Shown: piece by piece, positions 47,263 through 59,500 of the stretch
How the letters are laid out: the number at the start of each line of letters is the position of its first letter
How positions within the stretch are numbered: position 1 is the stretch's first letter
NCBI GenBank assembly: GCA_026545225.1
Contig: CM048848.1
Location: forward strand, 26,204,806-26,268,805
Length of the DNA: 64,000 nt
Origin: Cornus controversa
Lineage: Eukaryota; Streptophyta; Magnoliopsida; Cornales; Cornaceae
Direction of reading: 5' to 3'
Made by a program: the position numbers and the translations under genes
The notes under the pieces: generated by a model
What the model saw: only the letters and a program-made list of their open reading frames with translations
Databases searched by the model: none
Told to the model about the DNA's origin: nothing

Positions 47263-48149
47263 TTTAAATTGTCCCCAAGATAAAAGCTTGACAAGAATGT
47301 GATCTATTGCAAATAAATTGTGATATGAAATTACAATACTTATAGTACACTTTTTAATGTTGCCAAAACAGAGAGTTCACAGACACTGTAATGGGAGCAA
47401 CCTCATTGTAAGTTTTCTCACAATTTAATTCAATCACAGCTCACAAGTGAGTGCCCGTGAATGGTGCCAAATTTACTCTACACTCTCTCTCTCTCTCCCT
47501 CTCTCCCCTGCTTTTCATTGAAAATCTCCAAAACGCAGTGGTATTAGAGTTAAACCTCTCTTAATTTCTCTTTCTCTCTCTCTCTCTCTCACAGATTTAT
47601 CAATTTTCTTACAAAATAAAGCTCTCCCTCTCTCTGGATTTTTTATTAGGCTTCATTGTATTTTCTCTCTCTAGATGGCGATGGCAGAAGAGTAGCTTCC
47701 TCTTCATCTTCCTCTGAAATGTCACTCTTTCATAGTTTCTGCATCCGCATTCAACATTTTTCATTTTTCAAATCTGACATCAATGAAAATTGTAGGTGAT
47801 TTTTTTTAGTAAGGGTGTGGTAGGTGATGTTGATAATTTGACATCAATGAAAATGTCATTCCAAGAACTTCAAAATGCCATTATGATGCATGATGTGGAC
47901 CATTTGAAAGCATCATGCTAACAATCTAATGGAGATTTTTTTATTTTTTGGGGGGGACTCACTAGCCACTCTCGGATGGTGAATTAATTAAAGCTACTAT
48001 ATTATGAAAGATAGAATCATAGAAACTTAATCAGAGAAAACTGAAAGCTATTTTAGACACAGAGAGAGAAAAAAAAGGGTTAGGGCTTGTAAACTTGTAA
48101 TCTCCTGTCTCTTTTTGCCGACGTTGACTGCGGATGGAGGTTGTGAGAG
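47263..48149. other. Non-homologous DNA between the two broken paralogues
   Basis: It has no match to the receptor kinase. It holds (CT)n microsatellite tracts near 47482-47505 and 47572-47593. No gene seen. Confidence 0.45.
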
Positions 48150-51100
48150 AATCATGTAAATCTTTGTGTCTTGTGTGGTGCATGAATTATTTTTCAGTTG
48201 TCTAAATTGTGTTATTGTTTTCACCGTATTTTTTGTAACACATATGATTCAATTTTCCAATCTCTGATTTTATTGTCTCAACTTCTTTCCCAAGTGAATT
48301 ATCTCTGACATTCTTCAACTTCTCTTCTTAGTAGTGTTTGATCTCTCAAACAATGAAATCTTTGGTAGTCTCCCGAAGGATCTGTACCATAAACTTCCAA
48401 GCATTGAAGTCATTAACTTTGCTTGGAACCAATTCACTGGAAGCATCCTGAGTGAAATTGGGAACCTATCAGCACTTCAAGAATTACATCTGGGTAGAAA
48501 TAACATGATAGGTATGCTTCCACGTTCAATTGGTAATATGTCAATGTTAAAGATACTCAACATCTTGGAAAATAATTTCCATGGCCAAGTTCCTTAGGAA
48601 TTGGGGCATCTCTTGAATTTAGAAGTGCTACAGCTCAGCTCAAACAAACTCATAGGTGAATTACCAGAATCCATCTTTAACATCTCGACATTACAACTCA
48701 TTTCCCAAACAAGCAATTACCTTTTAGGCAACCTTCCATCAAGTATAGGCCTTCGCCTTCCTAATCTTGACAAACTTCTTCTTGGTGGTAAGAAATTTGG
48801 TGGAGTAATTCCAACATCACTCTCAAATGCCTCCAAACTTGCTAAACTCAGTCTAGCCACTAACTTGTTCAACGGCAATGTACCTACTAATCTCGGCAAT
48901 TTACTGTCACCTTGAAATCCTTAGCCTTGGACATAACTAGTTAACAAATGATCCATCGACCCCTGAACTAAGTTTTCTTACTTCACTAACAAATTGCAGG
49001 AACTTGGAGTTACTTGAAATAGGACCTAATCCACTAATGGAATTCTTCCAAAATCCTTAGGGAATCTGTCTATTGCTCTTCAATATTTTCATGCAACTGG
49101 TGGAAGCATCAAAGGCATGATTCGAGTGAAATAGGTAACTTGAGCAACTTGGTGCAATTGTATCTGGGAGATAATGACTTGACAGGTCCAATTCCAAAAC
49201 CACTGGGCCAATTAAGAAAGATCCAATGTTTGCAAATATTTAGCAATTTAATACAGGAGTTAATACCCATCAATTTATGCAATTTGACAAACTTAGGTGA
49301 GTTGATTTTGAGTATAAATAAACTTTCTGGGCCAATACCAAGGTGTTTAGGAAAATTAACTTCGTTGCAACTCCTCTCCTTGGACTCCAACGCATTGACT
49401 TCAAAAATACCATCAACTTTGTGGAGCCTTGAGGATCTCAATGTATTGAACTTGTCCTCTAATGGTCTCATTGACGCGCTACCTCCAGAAGTTGGCAATT
49501 TGAAGCATGTAAGAGAACTGCATCTATCAAAAAATAAGTTCACAGGGGAAATTCCAACTGCCATTGGGCAACTTCAGTACTTGGAATCTTTGGATCTATC
49601 CCAAAACAGATTACAAGGAAATATACCCCTTTCATTTTCTAATTTGATAGCTTTGAAGTCATTGAATCTATCTCAAAATAACCTTTCTGGTGTGATCCCC
49701 AAGTCATTGGAGAAACTTTCGAATCTTAAATATTTGAATGTTTCTTTGAATAGACTAAGCGGAGAAATTCCCAACGGAGGACCCTTTTCAAACTTCACAT
49801 CTGAATCTTTTATACAAAATGATGCACTGTGTGGAGCACCTCAGTTCCATGTCAGAGCATGTAAAGCAAATAAATCAATGAAGGACAAGATGTTTCTAAA
49901 GTATGGTGTACCATCAATAGTAGCATCAGTGGTAATTGCAGCAGCTCTCCTACTTTGGTTGTTGAGATCTCATAACAAAAATAGGCAACTTCCGGTGCAA
50001 TTTGATCAAGAACTTCCTATAACACACAGAAGAATTTCATACCAAGAGATTCTTTATGCAACAATCAACTTTCATGAAGACAATTTGATTGGAAGAGGAA
50101 GATTTGGTATGGTATACAAAGGAATGTTCACTGATGGGATGGTTTCTGCTATAAAAGTCTTCAATTTAGAGCTACAAAGTGCATTCAAATGTTTCAAAGT
50201 AGAGTGTGAAGCTTTGCGCAACATTCGCCATCGAAATCTTGTCAAGATAATCAGCTGTTGCTCTAATTTTGATTTTAGAGCCTTAGTGCTAGAATATATG
50301 CCTAACGGAAACCTTGAGAAGTGGCTCTATTCTCCCAACTACTTTCTAAATATTTTCCAAAGATTAAGCATTATGATAGATGTTGCATATGCATTTGAAT
50401 ATCTCCATCACCTCTATTCAATTTCAACCCCTCTGGTGCACTGTGTTTTGAAGCCAAGCAACATCCTATTAGATCAAGACATGGTTGCGCATGTTGGTGA
50501 CTTTAGGCAATGACACAAACGAAGACCTTAGGCACCATTGGGTACATGGCACCAGGTAAATTTAGTTTCAATAAAATGATTTAAAGAACAATCTTTGAGA
50601 TCAATGTTTATTTCTACAAGTTTGTACGCAGTATAAATCTTTTTCATTTTAGATTTCTTTCATTTGATTTGAATATATACTAGTTTGTTGTAGATTATCA
50701 AACAAAAAACATCCTTCTATGAAAATTCTAAATATTTTACTATTTTCCTTGCATGGAAGAAAATTACACACACGGTGGCACTCTGTTACTAATAGGTACA
50801 TTACCTTGTCGCACTCTTACTACTATTTTTGAAAGAGAAAAGTGATTATAATAATTACAAAAATAAGTCACTGATTTTAAATTTAGACTCAGTTTCTCTT
50901 ATAAAGCTAATTTTTGTCTTAGCGCTTCTAATTATCATGACTTGGTTCTATTTTTAAGTACTTATTTTTTCAAATAAAATTTTTTACTTTTAAATTGAGT
51001 TGGTCATGAATATTATTGTTGCAGAGTATGGTTCAGCTGGAATAGTGTCTACTATGGGGGATGTTTACAGATTTGGGACTCTTTTGATGGAAACATTTAC

Positions 51101-51375
51101 AAGAAAGAGGCCCACAGAATATTTGTTTTTGGGTGACCAAAGTTTGAAGCATTGGGTAAACGATTTATTCGCTAGTGCAGTGATGGAGGTTGTGGATGCT
51201 AATTTATTGAGAGAAGAAAGAGGAAATCCTATTGCTCTGCAAAATTGTTTTTTCTCAACCATGGAATTAGCTCTACAATGCACAGCAGACTCACCTAAGG
51301 AGAGGATTGTTATGACAGAGTCCTAGTCCGGCTCAAGATGATCAAAACCTCATTCCGAGATTCAATCTAACGAGT
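48150..51375 (+). pseudogene. Broken receptor kinase paralogue C (from intron 1 to the 3' end)
   Basis: This is a collinear paralogue of 17930-21227 lacking exon 1. LRR coding starts near 48294. Stops near 48328-48333 and at 48595-48597 (Arg codon CGG to TAG), an LRR deletion near 48420 and frameshifts near 48905 and 49040 break it. From 49140 to 50513 a long open stretch holds the last LRRs, the C-cap (LCGAPQFHVRAC), the transmembrane helix and the kinase up to the DF of DFG. There the catalytic HCD reads HCV (Asp lost, about 50445), and a net deletion of about 28 bases removes the DFG glycine and shifts the frame. The intron (50556-51024) and last exon (from 51025) are kept, with a 1-base deletion near 51322. 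A kinase product is excluded. Confidence 0.9.
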
Positions 51376-52075
51376 GCTGCATCTATTGATCTGTAAGTAT
51401 TTCTGCTTCTCTGAAATTTTAATTTTTAATACAATGTTATGGAAGAATATTTCATGTTATGTTTAAGAACCCTAACACAACCTAACTTCATAGTTTTATT
51501 TATTTGTATTAGGCCCAAGTAGATCTAGATTGGTGAATAGATTAACACTAACTGATTTTTAAATTATTTTAATTATAGTTGGGCAAAGCAGAATCAATTT
51601 TCCAAGTATAAAGAATAAAAATAAAATAAATCATGCACCACACAAGAACAAACAATTTTTACATGGAAAACTCCCAAGAAAAAAAAAACCCACAAGTCCA
51701 CGCAAACAAAAATCCACTATTTGAAAAAGAGATTACAACTAGGTTACAATTCACTCACCTCAAACTCCTAGATACCTCATAACACATCCTGAAAGTTTCG
51801 AGGCTGTTCACCCTCTCCTCTACAACATCTGCTCCTCACGAATCTGTTTCATGAATTGATGCTAGCAAAATGGTCAATTATTATGTGTTTCAAGTCTTCA
51901 GCTAAAATTGAATCATATCATTCTTGCTGATACTTGGGTCTTCGAACGGGTATATATAATGCATGCGGTCATGACTATTTCAAATTTTAGAAAAGTAACA
52001 ATTTTTTACTGCATGGCCTCACAACCGTTTCAGCAATGTTGCGCAAATTTCTTATCTTTTAAATATATTTTATGA
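51376..52075 (+). repeat. Receptor kinase 3' flank, copy 3
   Basis: It matches 21228-22135 by eye, interrupted by small deletions; shared words include gttactgcatggcctca-like and cttatcttttaaatat. It extends the duplication of paralogue C about 700 bp past its last exon. Confidence 0.65.
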
Positions 52076-52975
52076 TTTTTTAAGTTTTATGGGTTTGCAT
52101 AGAACTTGACCTACCTATATAAGCACATTCCTCTCATTCGTATGTAGGGGTGGAGTCAGAAAATTTGGTTTGAGAGAGCCAAATTACTTCTATAGTTAAA
52201 ATTTAAAAGATTTATAAATCAATTGTAATAAATATATTTTTGTTTTTGTAATATTATTCTTATTGGTGTGTGTAAATATATATAAGAAAATAAAAATAAG
52301 AAAAACAGCCTAAATAATTAGTGATGAAACTGATTTGTAAAACAAAAATTTGAGAAAAGGAAATGATAAGTTAAAAAGAGAAGTAATAAAAAACATTGTT
52401 AAAGAATTAATTTTTATTGAAATATTCAATTTTTTAAAAGAAAAAATTGATTACTTTGATTACACTTCGAGAAAGATATATCATTATTACCTCCATGTAA
52501 GATTAAAAGAAAAAATGTAACATTTTAACTAAACAGAATTTCATGAAGTTGAACCAAACATAATTATCACAAACAAAATAGAGAAGTACTTTTGTAACTT
52601 ATACAAGAAGTAGTTATAAAAGTTGTCATTTAAAAACGGACCACTAAAAATATTAAACTATATGATACATTTATTGTTGTTAGCATTGTTATCATTTTGG
52701 TCTCTCAATATCCCGCTGCTGGAGACTAACATATAATTTCAAATATTTTTCTTTTGTAATCCTCATCTAACAAAAATGATTAAAATTATGTATTTTTATT
52801 TTTCTCTCTCTTTAATTCATATAATGGATGTTATTCATGTGTATATAAAAAAATTTATAAGTTTTGAGAGATCACAAATATTTATTTTTAAACTCAATAT
52901 TGGAGCCAATACATAAGTGTTTTGAAACAAATTGGGGGTGCTAATTAAGATTTTCTATAAGTTTGGAGAGACCAC
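52076..52975. other. AT-rich DNA, no gene seen
   Basis: Nothing supported on either strand. Confidence 0.4.
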
Positions 52976-53515
52976 TATAATACCCCGCTCCAACACATTG
53001 TATGATATTGTCCGCTTTGGGCTTAAGCCCGCACGATTTTACTTTTGAATTTTACCCCAAAAGGCCTCACACCATCTGGAGAGAACACACTACATATAAG
53101 TATGTCCCCTTCTCCACACCTAGGCGATGTGGGATTGAGCACCCTGTACCATGTCAGTGTGGTAACTCGTCCAGTGTCTCTTCTTTACACCCCCCACAAG
53201 GGTTACTACAATCCACCCCCCTACAAGACCCGACGTCCTCGTCGGCACACTTCCGACTGGGTTCAGGCTCTGATACCAACCGTAATACCCCGCTCCAATA
53301 CATGGTATGTTATTGTCCGCTTTGGGCAAAGCCCGCACGATTTTGCTTTTAGGTTTTACCCCAAAATGCCTCATACCATTTGGAGAGAACACACTACATA
53401 TAAGTATGTCCCCTTCTCCACACCCAAGCGATGTGGGATTGAGCACCATGTACCCTGTCAGTGTAAGAGTTCATCTAGTGTCTCATCTTTGCACTCGCCC
53501 ACAAGGGTTATTACA
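52976..53515 (-). mobile_element. TRIM element, minus strand: LTR-interior-LTR
   Basis: LTRs at 52976-53210 and 53281-53515 (235 bp each) flank a 70-bp interior (53211-53280). On the minus strand the interior starts GTTGGTATCAGAGCC (initiator-Met primer site) and ends with the purine-rich GTAGGGGGGTGGAT. There is no coding capacity. Size and structure fit a terminal-repeat retrotransposon in miniature; the interior is close to the minimum possible. It is a non-autonomous fossil. Confidence 0.8.
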
Positions 53516-53659
53516 ATAGAGCGGGGTATTATAGTTGGTATCGGAGCCTCAACCTAGCCGGAAGTATGCCAACGAGGACGTCGGGCCTCGTAGGGGGATG
53601 GATTGTAGTAACCCTTGTGGGCGAGTGTGATGTGGACGGGTGCAAAGAAGAGACACTGA
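53516..53659 (+). mobile_element. TRIM fragment, plus strand (left part, split by a long LTR)
   Basis: It holds the last bases of an LTR (to 53533), an interior with a primer-site word (53534-53603) and the first 56 bp of the next LTR (53604-53659). The remainder of that LTR resumes at 57582, so an LTR element inserted into it. It abuts the minus-strand TRIM head to head. Confidence 0.75.
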
Positions 53660-55569
53660 TGTAATACCCCGTAATTTTGAAGGTCTTTTAAATTTATTTT
53701 AAATGCTTTCTTTTCTTTTATTAGTTAAATTGAATTTCTTTATTGTTTGGATTAAATTTTTTGAGTGCTTTAAATATTGTGGTGTAATTTATTTTATTTT
53801 ATTTTATTTCATTTTATTTTATTTGGACTAGGTCTTTGTGTTTTCTTTATTTTAATTCTGGATTGGATTAGGGAGGAATCTGGATTGAGTTGGGTTGGAA
53901 TGGTTGGGCTAGGTGTACTTATTTCTGATAGGCTACAGTTTGTTTTATTAATTTTTCCTTTTAATTTTATTTAGTCTTAATTAGTTTTCTGGAAAAAAAA
54001 TTATAAAAGAAAAGAAAAGAGGGGATTAGGGTTTCTGACGTTAGCTTAGGCACAGAAACTCAGAGTGTAGATGAAAGAGAAGACGGAGAGAATGAGCGAT
54101 CATGTGGATAGGTTCTGAATCATTGAAGAGGCAAGTTCGACTCTTCTCTTCCCCTTTGAATCTGTATACATACACTAAATCCTGTAATGTGTAAATTATT
54201 TGTTGCATTTTTTTTAATCTTTCGTTTTGGTATAACATTGATTTTTATAAATCTGATTTTTTTTCTATGGATTATGATATTTGTGAAATTAAATTGGCAA
54301 TTGAGGATTAGTGTTGATTATTTATTTACACACATATAGATACATGCATACATGTATATGATGAATATAATGATATGTTAAGATTAAATTTGTGGATATT
54401 TATTGTAGCAATTTGTGGTTTGTTGAATGGTTCTTGCTGGATTAAATTTACCCTTGAACATTTGGGAATAGATCATGGAGGAATTTAAATTGAATTTTTT
54501 TTAAATCTGTTGAAGAACCCTAGAATTTGTGATTTGGGGGTTTTCATTTCGGGATGTTTTTTATGGGGCTTTTGGTACCAATAGATAGCTTACAACAAGA
54601 GGAGAAGATTGTTATAAATTTTGGGTCGAACGGAGGCCGGGAAGTGGCCGAAAAGGAGCTGCCTGCGTGCATGAACAGTGTGCGCAGGCTGGGGGTTGAA
54701 ATTTTGAAAAATTAATTTTTAAAAAAATACTTAAATGCTTCCAAAAATTCCCAAATTTTTACTGTAACTTCCTGGATGTTAAATGATCTTGATTTTAAAT
54801 TTTCATATCGAAATAAGCTCCCCTTGTAGTGCAATTGATTTTTAAAGTGTCTAAAAATTAGATTTTTCACCTTCTTTTATTTTAGAAAATATTCTTATAA
54901 TTCCTAAAATTCCCAAATTTTTACTGTAACTTCCTTGATGTTAAATGATCTTGAGTTTAAATTTTCATGTCTAAATAAGCTCTGCCTGTAGTTCAATTGA
55001 TTTTTAAAGTGTCTAAAAATTGGATTTTTCACCTCCTTTGATTTTAGAAAATATTTTAAAATTCCAAAAACTTCTAGAAAACTTCAGGTAACTTTATAGG
55101 GATGAAATACACTTGGGTTTTAAATTTTAGGTGGAAATGAGTTTATCTTATGGTTTTATCGATTTTAAAGCATGCCTCAAAAATATGTTTTATTTTCTTT
55201 TGGTAGAAAATTATTTTTTTTAAATTCCCAAAAATTCCAGAAAAATTTCAACATGATTAAAGAGGGTTTTTTGAAATAGAATAGGCTTGGAAACCTAGAT
55301 TAAAGTTTGGTTTTGACTCCCTTGAAAGTTTAGATACAATGGGGGTTTGGTTGGGTATTCTATCCTATAATGGATGCTTGTGTTATTTTTTTATTGTCTT
55401 AACTGGTTTCTTCTTGAAATTATAATTATCCATGATACATTTGGTATAGTTTATTTGTGAACGAATTATCTCTTTGTGATGATCGGATATCCAACAATTC
55501 AAATCCTTATGTCTTGTGTATTTTCAATAATTATGCACCTTTTCTTATTCATGTTGTAAGTTGGTTTGG

Positions 55570-55785
55570 GAGGCATGTAAGGATTGACCAGGCATGTCAG
55601 GATCGCCAATACCTAATAAGGTATCTATACATCATATTTGGCATGTCAAGATTGTCAGGCGTGTCAGGATTGCTAATACCTAATAAGGTATCTATATATC
55701 ATATTTGGCATGTCAGGATTTCCAAGGCATGTTAGGATTGCCAATACCTAATAAGGTATCTATACATCATATTTGGCATGTCAGG
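55570..55785 (+). repeat. Minisatellite inside the long LTR
   Basis: About three copies of a unit of roughly 75 bp, built on catgtcaggattgccaatac and ctaataaggtatctatacat, occur here. The unit contains the stem ATACCT...AGGTAT. More copies follow the TRIM (56663-56730) and occur in the second LTR (62386-62540, 62700-62860). Confidence 0.8.
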
Positions 55786-56662
55786 TGTAGTAACCCTTGG
55801 GACGGGTGTGATGTGGGCAGGTTCAAAAAAAGATACTGGACTGAGCTATCACACTGATAGGGTACAGGGTACTCAATCCCACATTGCCTAGGTGTGGAGA
55901 AGGGGATGTGCTTATATGTAGTGTGTTCTCTTCAAATTGTATAAGGCCTTTTGGGGCAAAACCGTGCAAGCTTAGGTCCAAAGCGGACAATATCAAACCA
56001 TGTCTTGGAGCAGGGTATTATAGTTGGTATCAGAGTCTGAACCCAGCCGAAAGTGTGCCGATGAGGACGTCGGGCCTCGTAGGGGGTTGATTGTAGTAAC
56101 CATTATGGACAGGTGTGTTGTGAGCAGGTGCAAAAAGAGACACTGGGCTGAGCTACCACACAGATACGGTACAGGGTGCTCAATCCCACATCGCCTAGGT
56201 ATGGAGAAGGCGATGTGCTTATATGTAGTGTATTCTCTTCAAATGGTATAAGGTCTTTTGGGGTAAAACCCAAGAGCAAAACCGTGCAGACTTAGGTCCA
56301 ATGCAGAATGTATCATACCATGTCTTGGAGCAGGGTATTATAGTTGGTATGAGAGCCTGAACCCAGCCGAAAGTGTGCCGATGAGGATGTCGGGTCTCGT
56401 AGGGGGTGAATTATAGTAACCCTTGTGGATGGGTGTGTTATGGGTGGGTGCAAAAAGAGACACTAGGCTGAGCTACCACACTGACAGGGTATAGGGTGCT
56501 TAATCCCACATCGCCTGGCTGTGGAGAAGGGGATGTGCTTATATATAGTGTGTTCTCTTCAACTGGTATGAGGTCTTTTGGGGTAAAACCCAAGAGCAAA
56601 ACCGTGCAGGCTTAGGCCCAAAATGGACAATATCATACCATGTGTTGGAGCGGGGTATTACA
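55786..56662 (+). mobile_element. TRIM array with three LTRs and two interiors, with target duplication
   Basis: The order is LTR 55786-56022, interior 56023-56091, LTR 56092-56342, interior 56343-56411, LTR 56412-56662. Both interiors are 69 bp, with a primer-site word (TTGGTATCAGAGTC, TTGGTATGAGAGCC) and a purine-rich end. The whole array is flanked by the 5-bp repeat TCAGG (55781-55785 and 56663-56667). It contains no coding sequence. Confidence 0.85.
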
Positions 56663-57581
56663 TCAGGATTGCCAATACCTATTAAGGTATCCCTGAATAA
56701 TAGTGGTGGCATGTTAGGATTGCTTAGATTTAATAAAATGCATGCATATGTTTCTTTATTTTGAACTTAAAGAATGTGTTCATTGTTGAATGATAAGTGT
56801 TTGTTGGGAGAATTTATAAGATGATTTTTATTTCTTAAAACATGAACTAGATAGGGAATGACTAGTATGCTTATACCTACACCTATTAAGATAGTAAAGG
56901 ATAAAAATGGTGGCATGTCAGAATTGCTTAAACTTGATGTTATACATGTTGATGTTTTTTTCTCCTGAACTTAAAGAATGTGTTCATTTTTTTTATGACA
57001 AGGGTTTTGATGAAAAATTTGAAAAAGATGACGTTGATTTTGAAAACTTGAACTGGTTAAGGAAGAACTTGTATCTTATATCTATATATTTCTCTTGTGC
57101 CCCTCACACTGAGGGTGTGTATATTGGTTCTCTGATTGGGATGTAGTAGATAGGACTTGCTCGTGGGTTTAACCCACTTTTTTTATATTTCAGGTCGTAG
57201 ACAGGTTCCACTGTGAGGATAGAGTTTTAGAGTTTTAGCAGACATCTCAACTCATCAGTTACAGGGTAGGAACTTATCTTCTTCAAGAGTCAGACTATGA
57301 AATTTTGAGACTTTGATCGTTGGTATTAATTTAGAATTAAAAACTCTTGGTTTTGTGGTTAAGGGGTCCTTGGGTTATGGAATTGCCAAATTGTATTATC
57401 GGATATATACTTGTTTATTTAGCGATTATTTTTAATTCAGAGAAACTTTCTATTCTGCTTTTAGAAAATTGTTCATTATATCTTTTGTATTCTATACTTG
57501 TTGCTACCAGTTGTATATATCTCCCAAGTTTTGGGTATGAGACTGGCCACCTCATGCGCAAAATTTTGTGGGGGTATTTTA

Positions 57582-58055
57582 ACAGAACGAGTTACCACAC
57601 TGACAGAATACAGGGTGCTCAATCCCACATCGCCTGGGTGTGGAGAAGGGGACGTGCTTATATGTAGTGTGTTCTCTCCAAATGGTATGAGGCCTTTTCG
57701 GGTAAAACCCAAGAGAAAATGTGTTGGAGCGGGGTATTATAGTTGGTATTAGAGCCTAATCCCAGCTAGAAGTGTGCCGACGAGGACGTCGAGCCTCGTA
57801 GGAGGTGGATTGTAGGAACCCTTGTGGATGGGTGTGATGTGGGTGAGTGCAAAGAAGAGACACTAGGCGAGCTACCACACTGACAAGGTATAGGGTTCTG
57901 AATCCCATATCACCTGGGTGTGGTGGGACGTGCTTATATGCAGTGTGTTTTCTCCAAATGGTATGAGACCTTTTGGGGTAGAACCCAAGAACAAAACCAT
58001 GCGGGCTTAGGCCCAAAGCGGTAATATCATATCATGTGTTGTAGTGGGGTATTAG
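57582..58055 (+). mobile_element. TRIM, right part: LTR-interior-LTR
   Basis: It holds the remainder of the LTR interrupted at 53659 (to about 57740), an interior with TTGGTATTAGAGCC at about 57745, and a further LTR from about 57812 to 58055. Together with 53516-53659 it is the older TRIM into which the long chromovirus LTR inserted. Confidence 0.7.
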
Positions 58056-58169
58056 AGCCACAAGATAGGTTTATTTATAAAATAATATTTTTTTAGAGGT
58101 ATACCTTGCCCCCCCCCCTCCCCTCCGCCTCTAGCACAGCTCTTGCTTGTATGAATGCCAATGTTGCAC

Positions 58170-58374
58170 TAAGCTCATATTTGGTATAATAGAATGAAAT
58201 GAAATCTTCATTTTGATATTTCATTCCAAGTTTTGCTTAGTACGCCAAAAAAAAGTAAGAATTAGCCATCCCTTGAAATGATCATCCCATAAAAAGTTAG
58301 AATGATCATTCCTCAATAAGAGTTAGGGAATGAACATTTCATTCCTTCATAGAACCAAAACAAGGTAGACCAAG
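58170..58374. mobile_element. MITE, about 205 bp
   Basis: The ends tttggtataatagaatgaaa and the inverse of attccttcatagaaccaaaa are related inverted repeats. It is the same family as 22140-23081, without that copy's nested insert. Confidence 0.55.
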
Positions 58375-59500
58375 ACAAAAATGCTATCACCCAAACATGT
58401 GTACATATATGTATAACATTATATAGAACAATATGTAATATATTATACATATAATATATTAATATTAAATTTATCATATTAAATAATATAATATAATGTA
58501 AGAAACCTATTTGTGTGTTGGTAAATTTTGTAGTCAAAACTTAATTATGGAGTTGTAATTTTTACTTCTTTAACTCTTGACTTTGAAAGCAAAATAGTAA
58601 CCAGTATTGTATTAAAAAGTAAGCAGTATTTGTATGTGTTAATATGTCAGATCTAAAGAGCTAAAACGAATGGGAACACCAAAAGTACACAACAACAAAA
58701 ACCAAGGAACAAGGACAGCTAGCGTATGAAAACAATCATACAAGATACGGATAACTTGTGGAATGGATTTCCTGATCCACAAGCACAGTTCAGCATATGA
58801 CATCCAGCATGAGTTTGGATCAAGCATAATTTAGATGGTTCTATTGATTTGCAGTCATATAACTAAGCCCATGAACGTTTTCTTTATGATAAATTATTTT
58901 TTCCTAGCCAATGGTTCATGGTTTTCCTCTTTTGGAGTTTTTTACCTAAATCTTAGTGATCTTGTATGGATTGATTTATGCTATATCTCATCCTGTTATA
59001 GTTTTTCAAATTTTGAAAGATTTATTCACCACCCTCTAATTCTAGCAGGGACATTAATGTACTTTGACATGTTAGTGTCTTGTGAGTTGGTCCACCCTTT
59101 AAATTAAACTAATTATACAAAGAATTTTTTGCTCTCATTTTAACTCAATAAAGCATTTTTCCAACTACTTGGAGTCGACTGCATGAATCCTACTTTATGA
59201 ATATGCTCATTTCTTGTTTTGTCACATATCCATCACAATATTTATATTTATGTCACTCACTTTATGCATACTATATTTCTTAATTGCCCAATACTTTGTG
59301 TCATAAAGCACAGCTGGTCTAATAGTTATTTCATAGAACTATCCTTTTAATTTTAATGGAATATACCGATGTAAAGGAGGATAAAATAACAGAAACCAAG
59401 AAAGAGGTGTCAGCTAAGGTTGACAACACATTTGTAGAAAGCAGTCTACAAGGTAACCAAGAGAGAAAGACAAAAGGGAAGGTTTTGAGCCAAAGGAAAG
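58375..59500. other. AT-rich DNA, no gene seen
   Basis: Several short open frames are present (for example 58639-58827 minus and 58835-59107 plus), but none has a recognisable family or splice context. Confidence 0.35.

Larger units (their letters stand above)
53660..57581 (+). mobile_element. Long solo LTR of a Tekay/Del-like chromovirus, itself hit by a TRIM
   Basis: It starts TGTAATACCCCGTAATTTT, a common start of plant Tekay/Del LTRs, and ends GGGGTATTTTA (in the related copy, GGGGTATTTCA followed by the primer site). Without the nested TRIM it is about 3.05 kb. Flanks ACTGA (53655-53659) and ACAGA (57582-57586) look like a target duplication with one change. No internal part adjoins it, so it is a solo LTR. 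The related LTR 3' part at 62386-63404 matches its last kilobase. Confidence 0.75.

Noticed and set aside
53045-57752. Open frames within the TRIM units (for example 53045-53557 and 57498-57752)
   Set aside because: They cross LTR and interior boundaries and recur wherever the TRIM does. TRIMs have no coding capacity.
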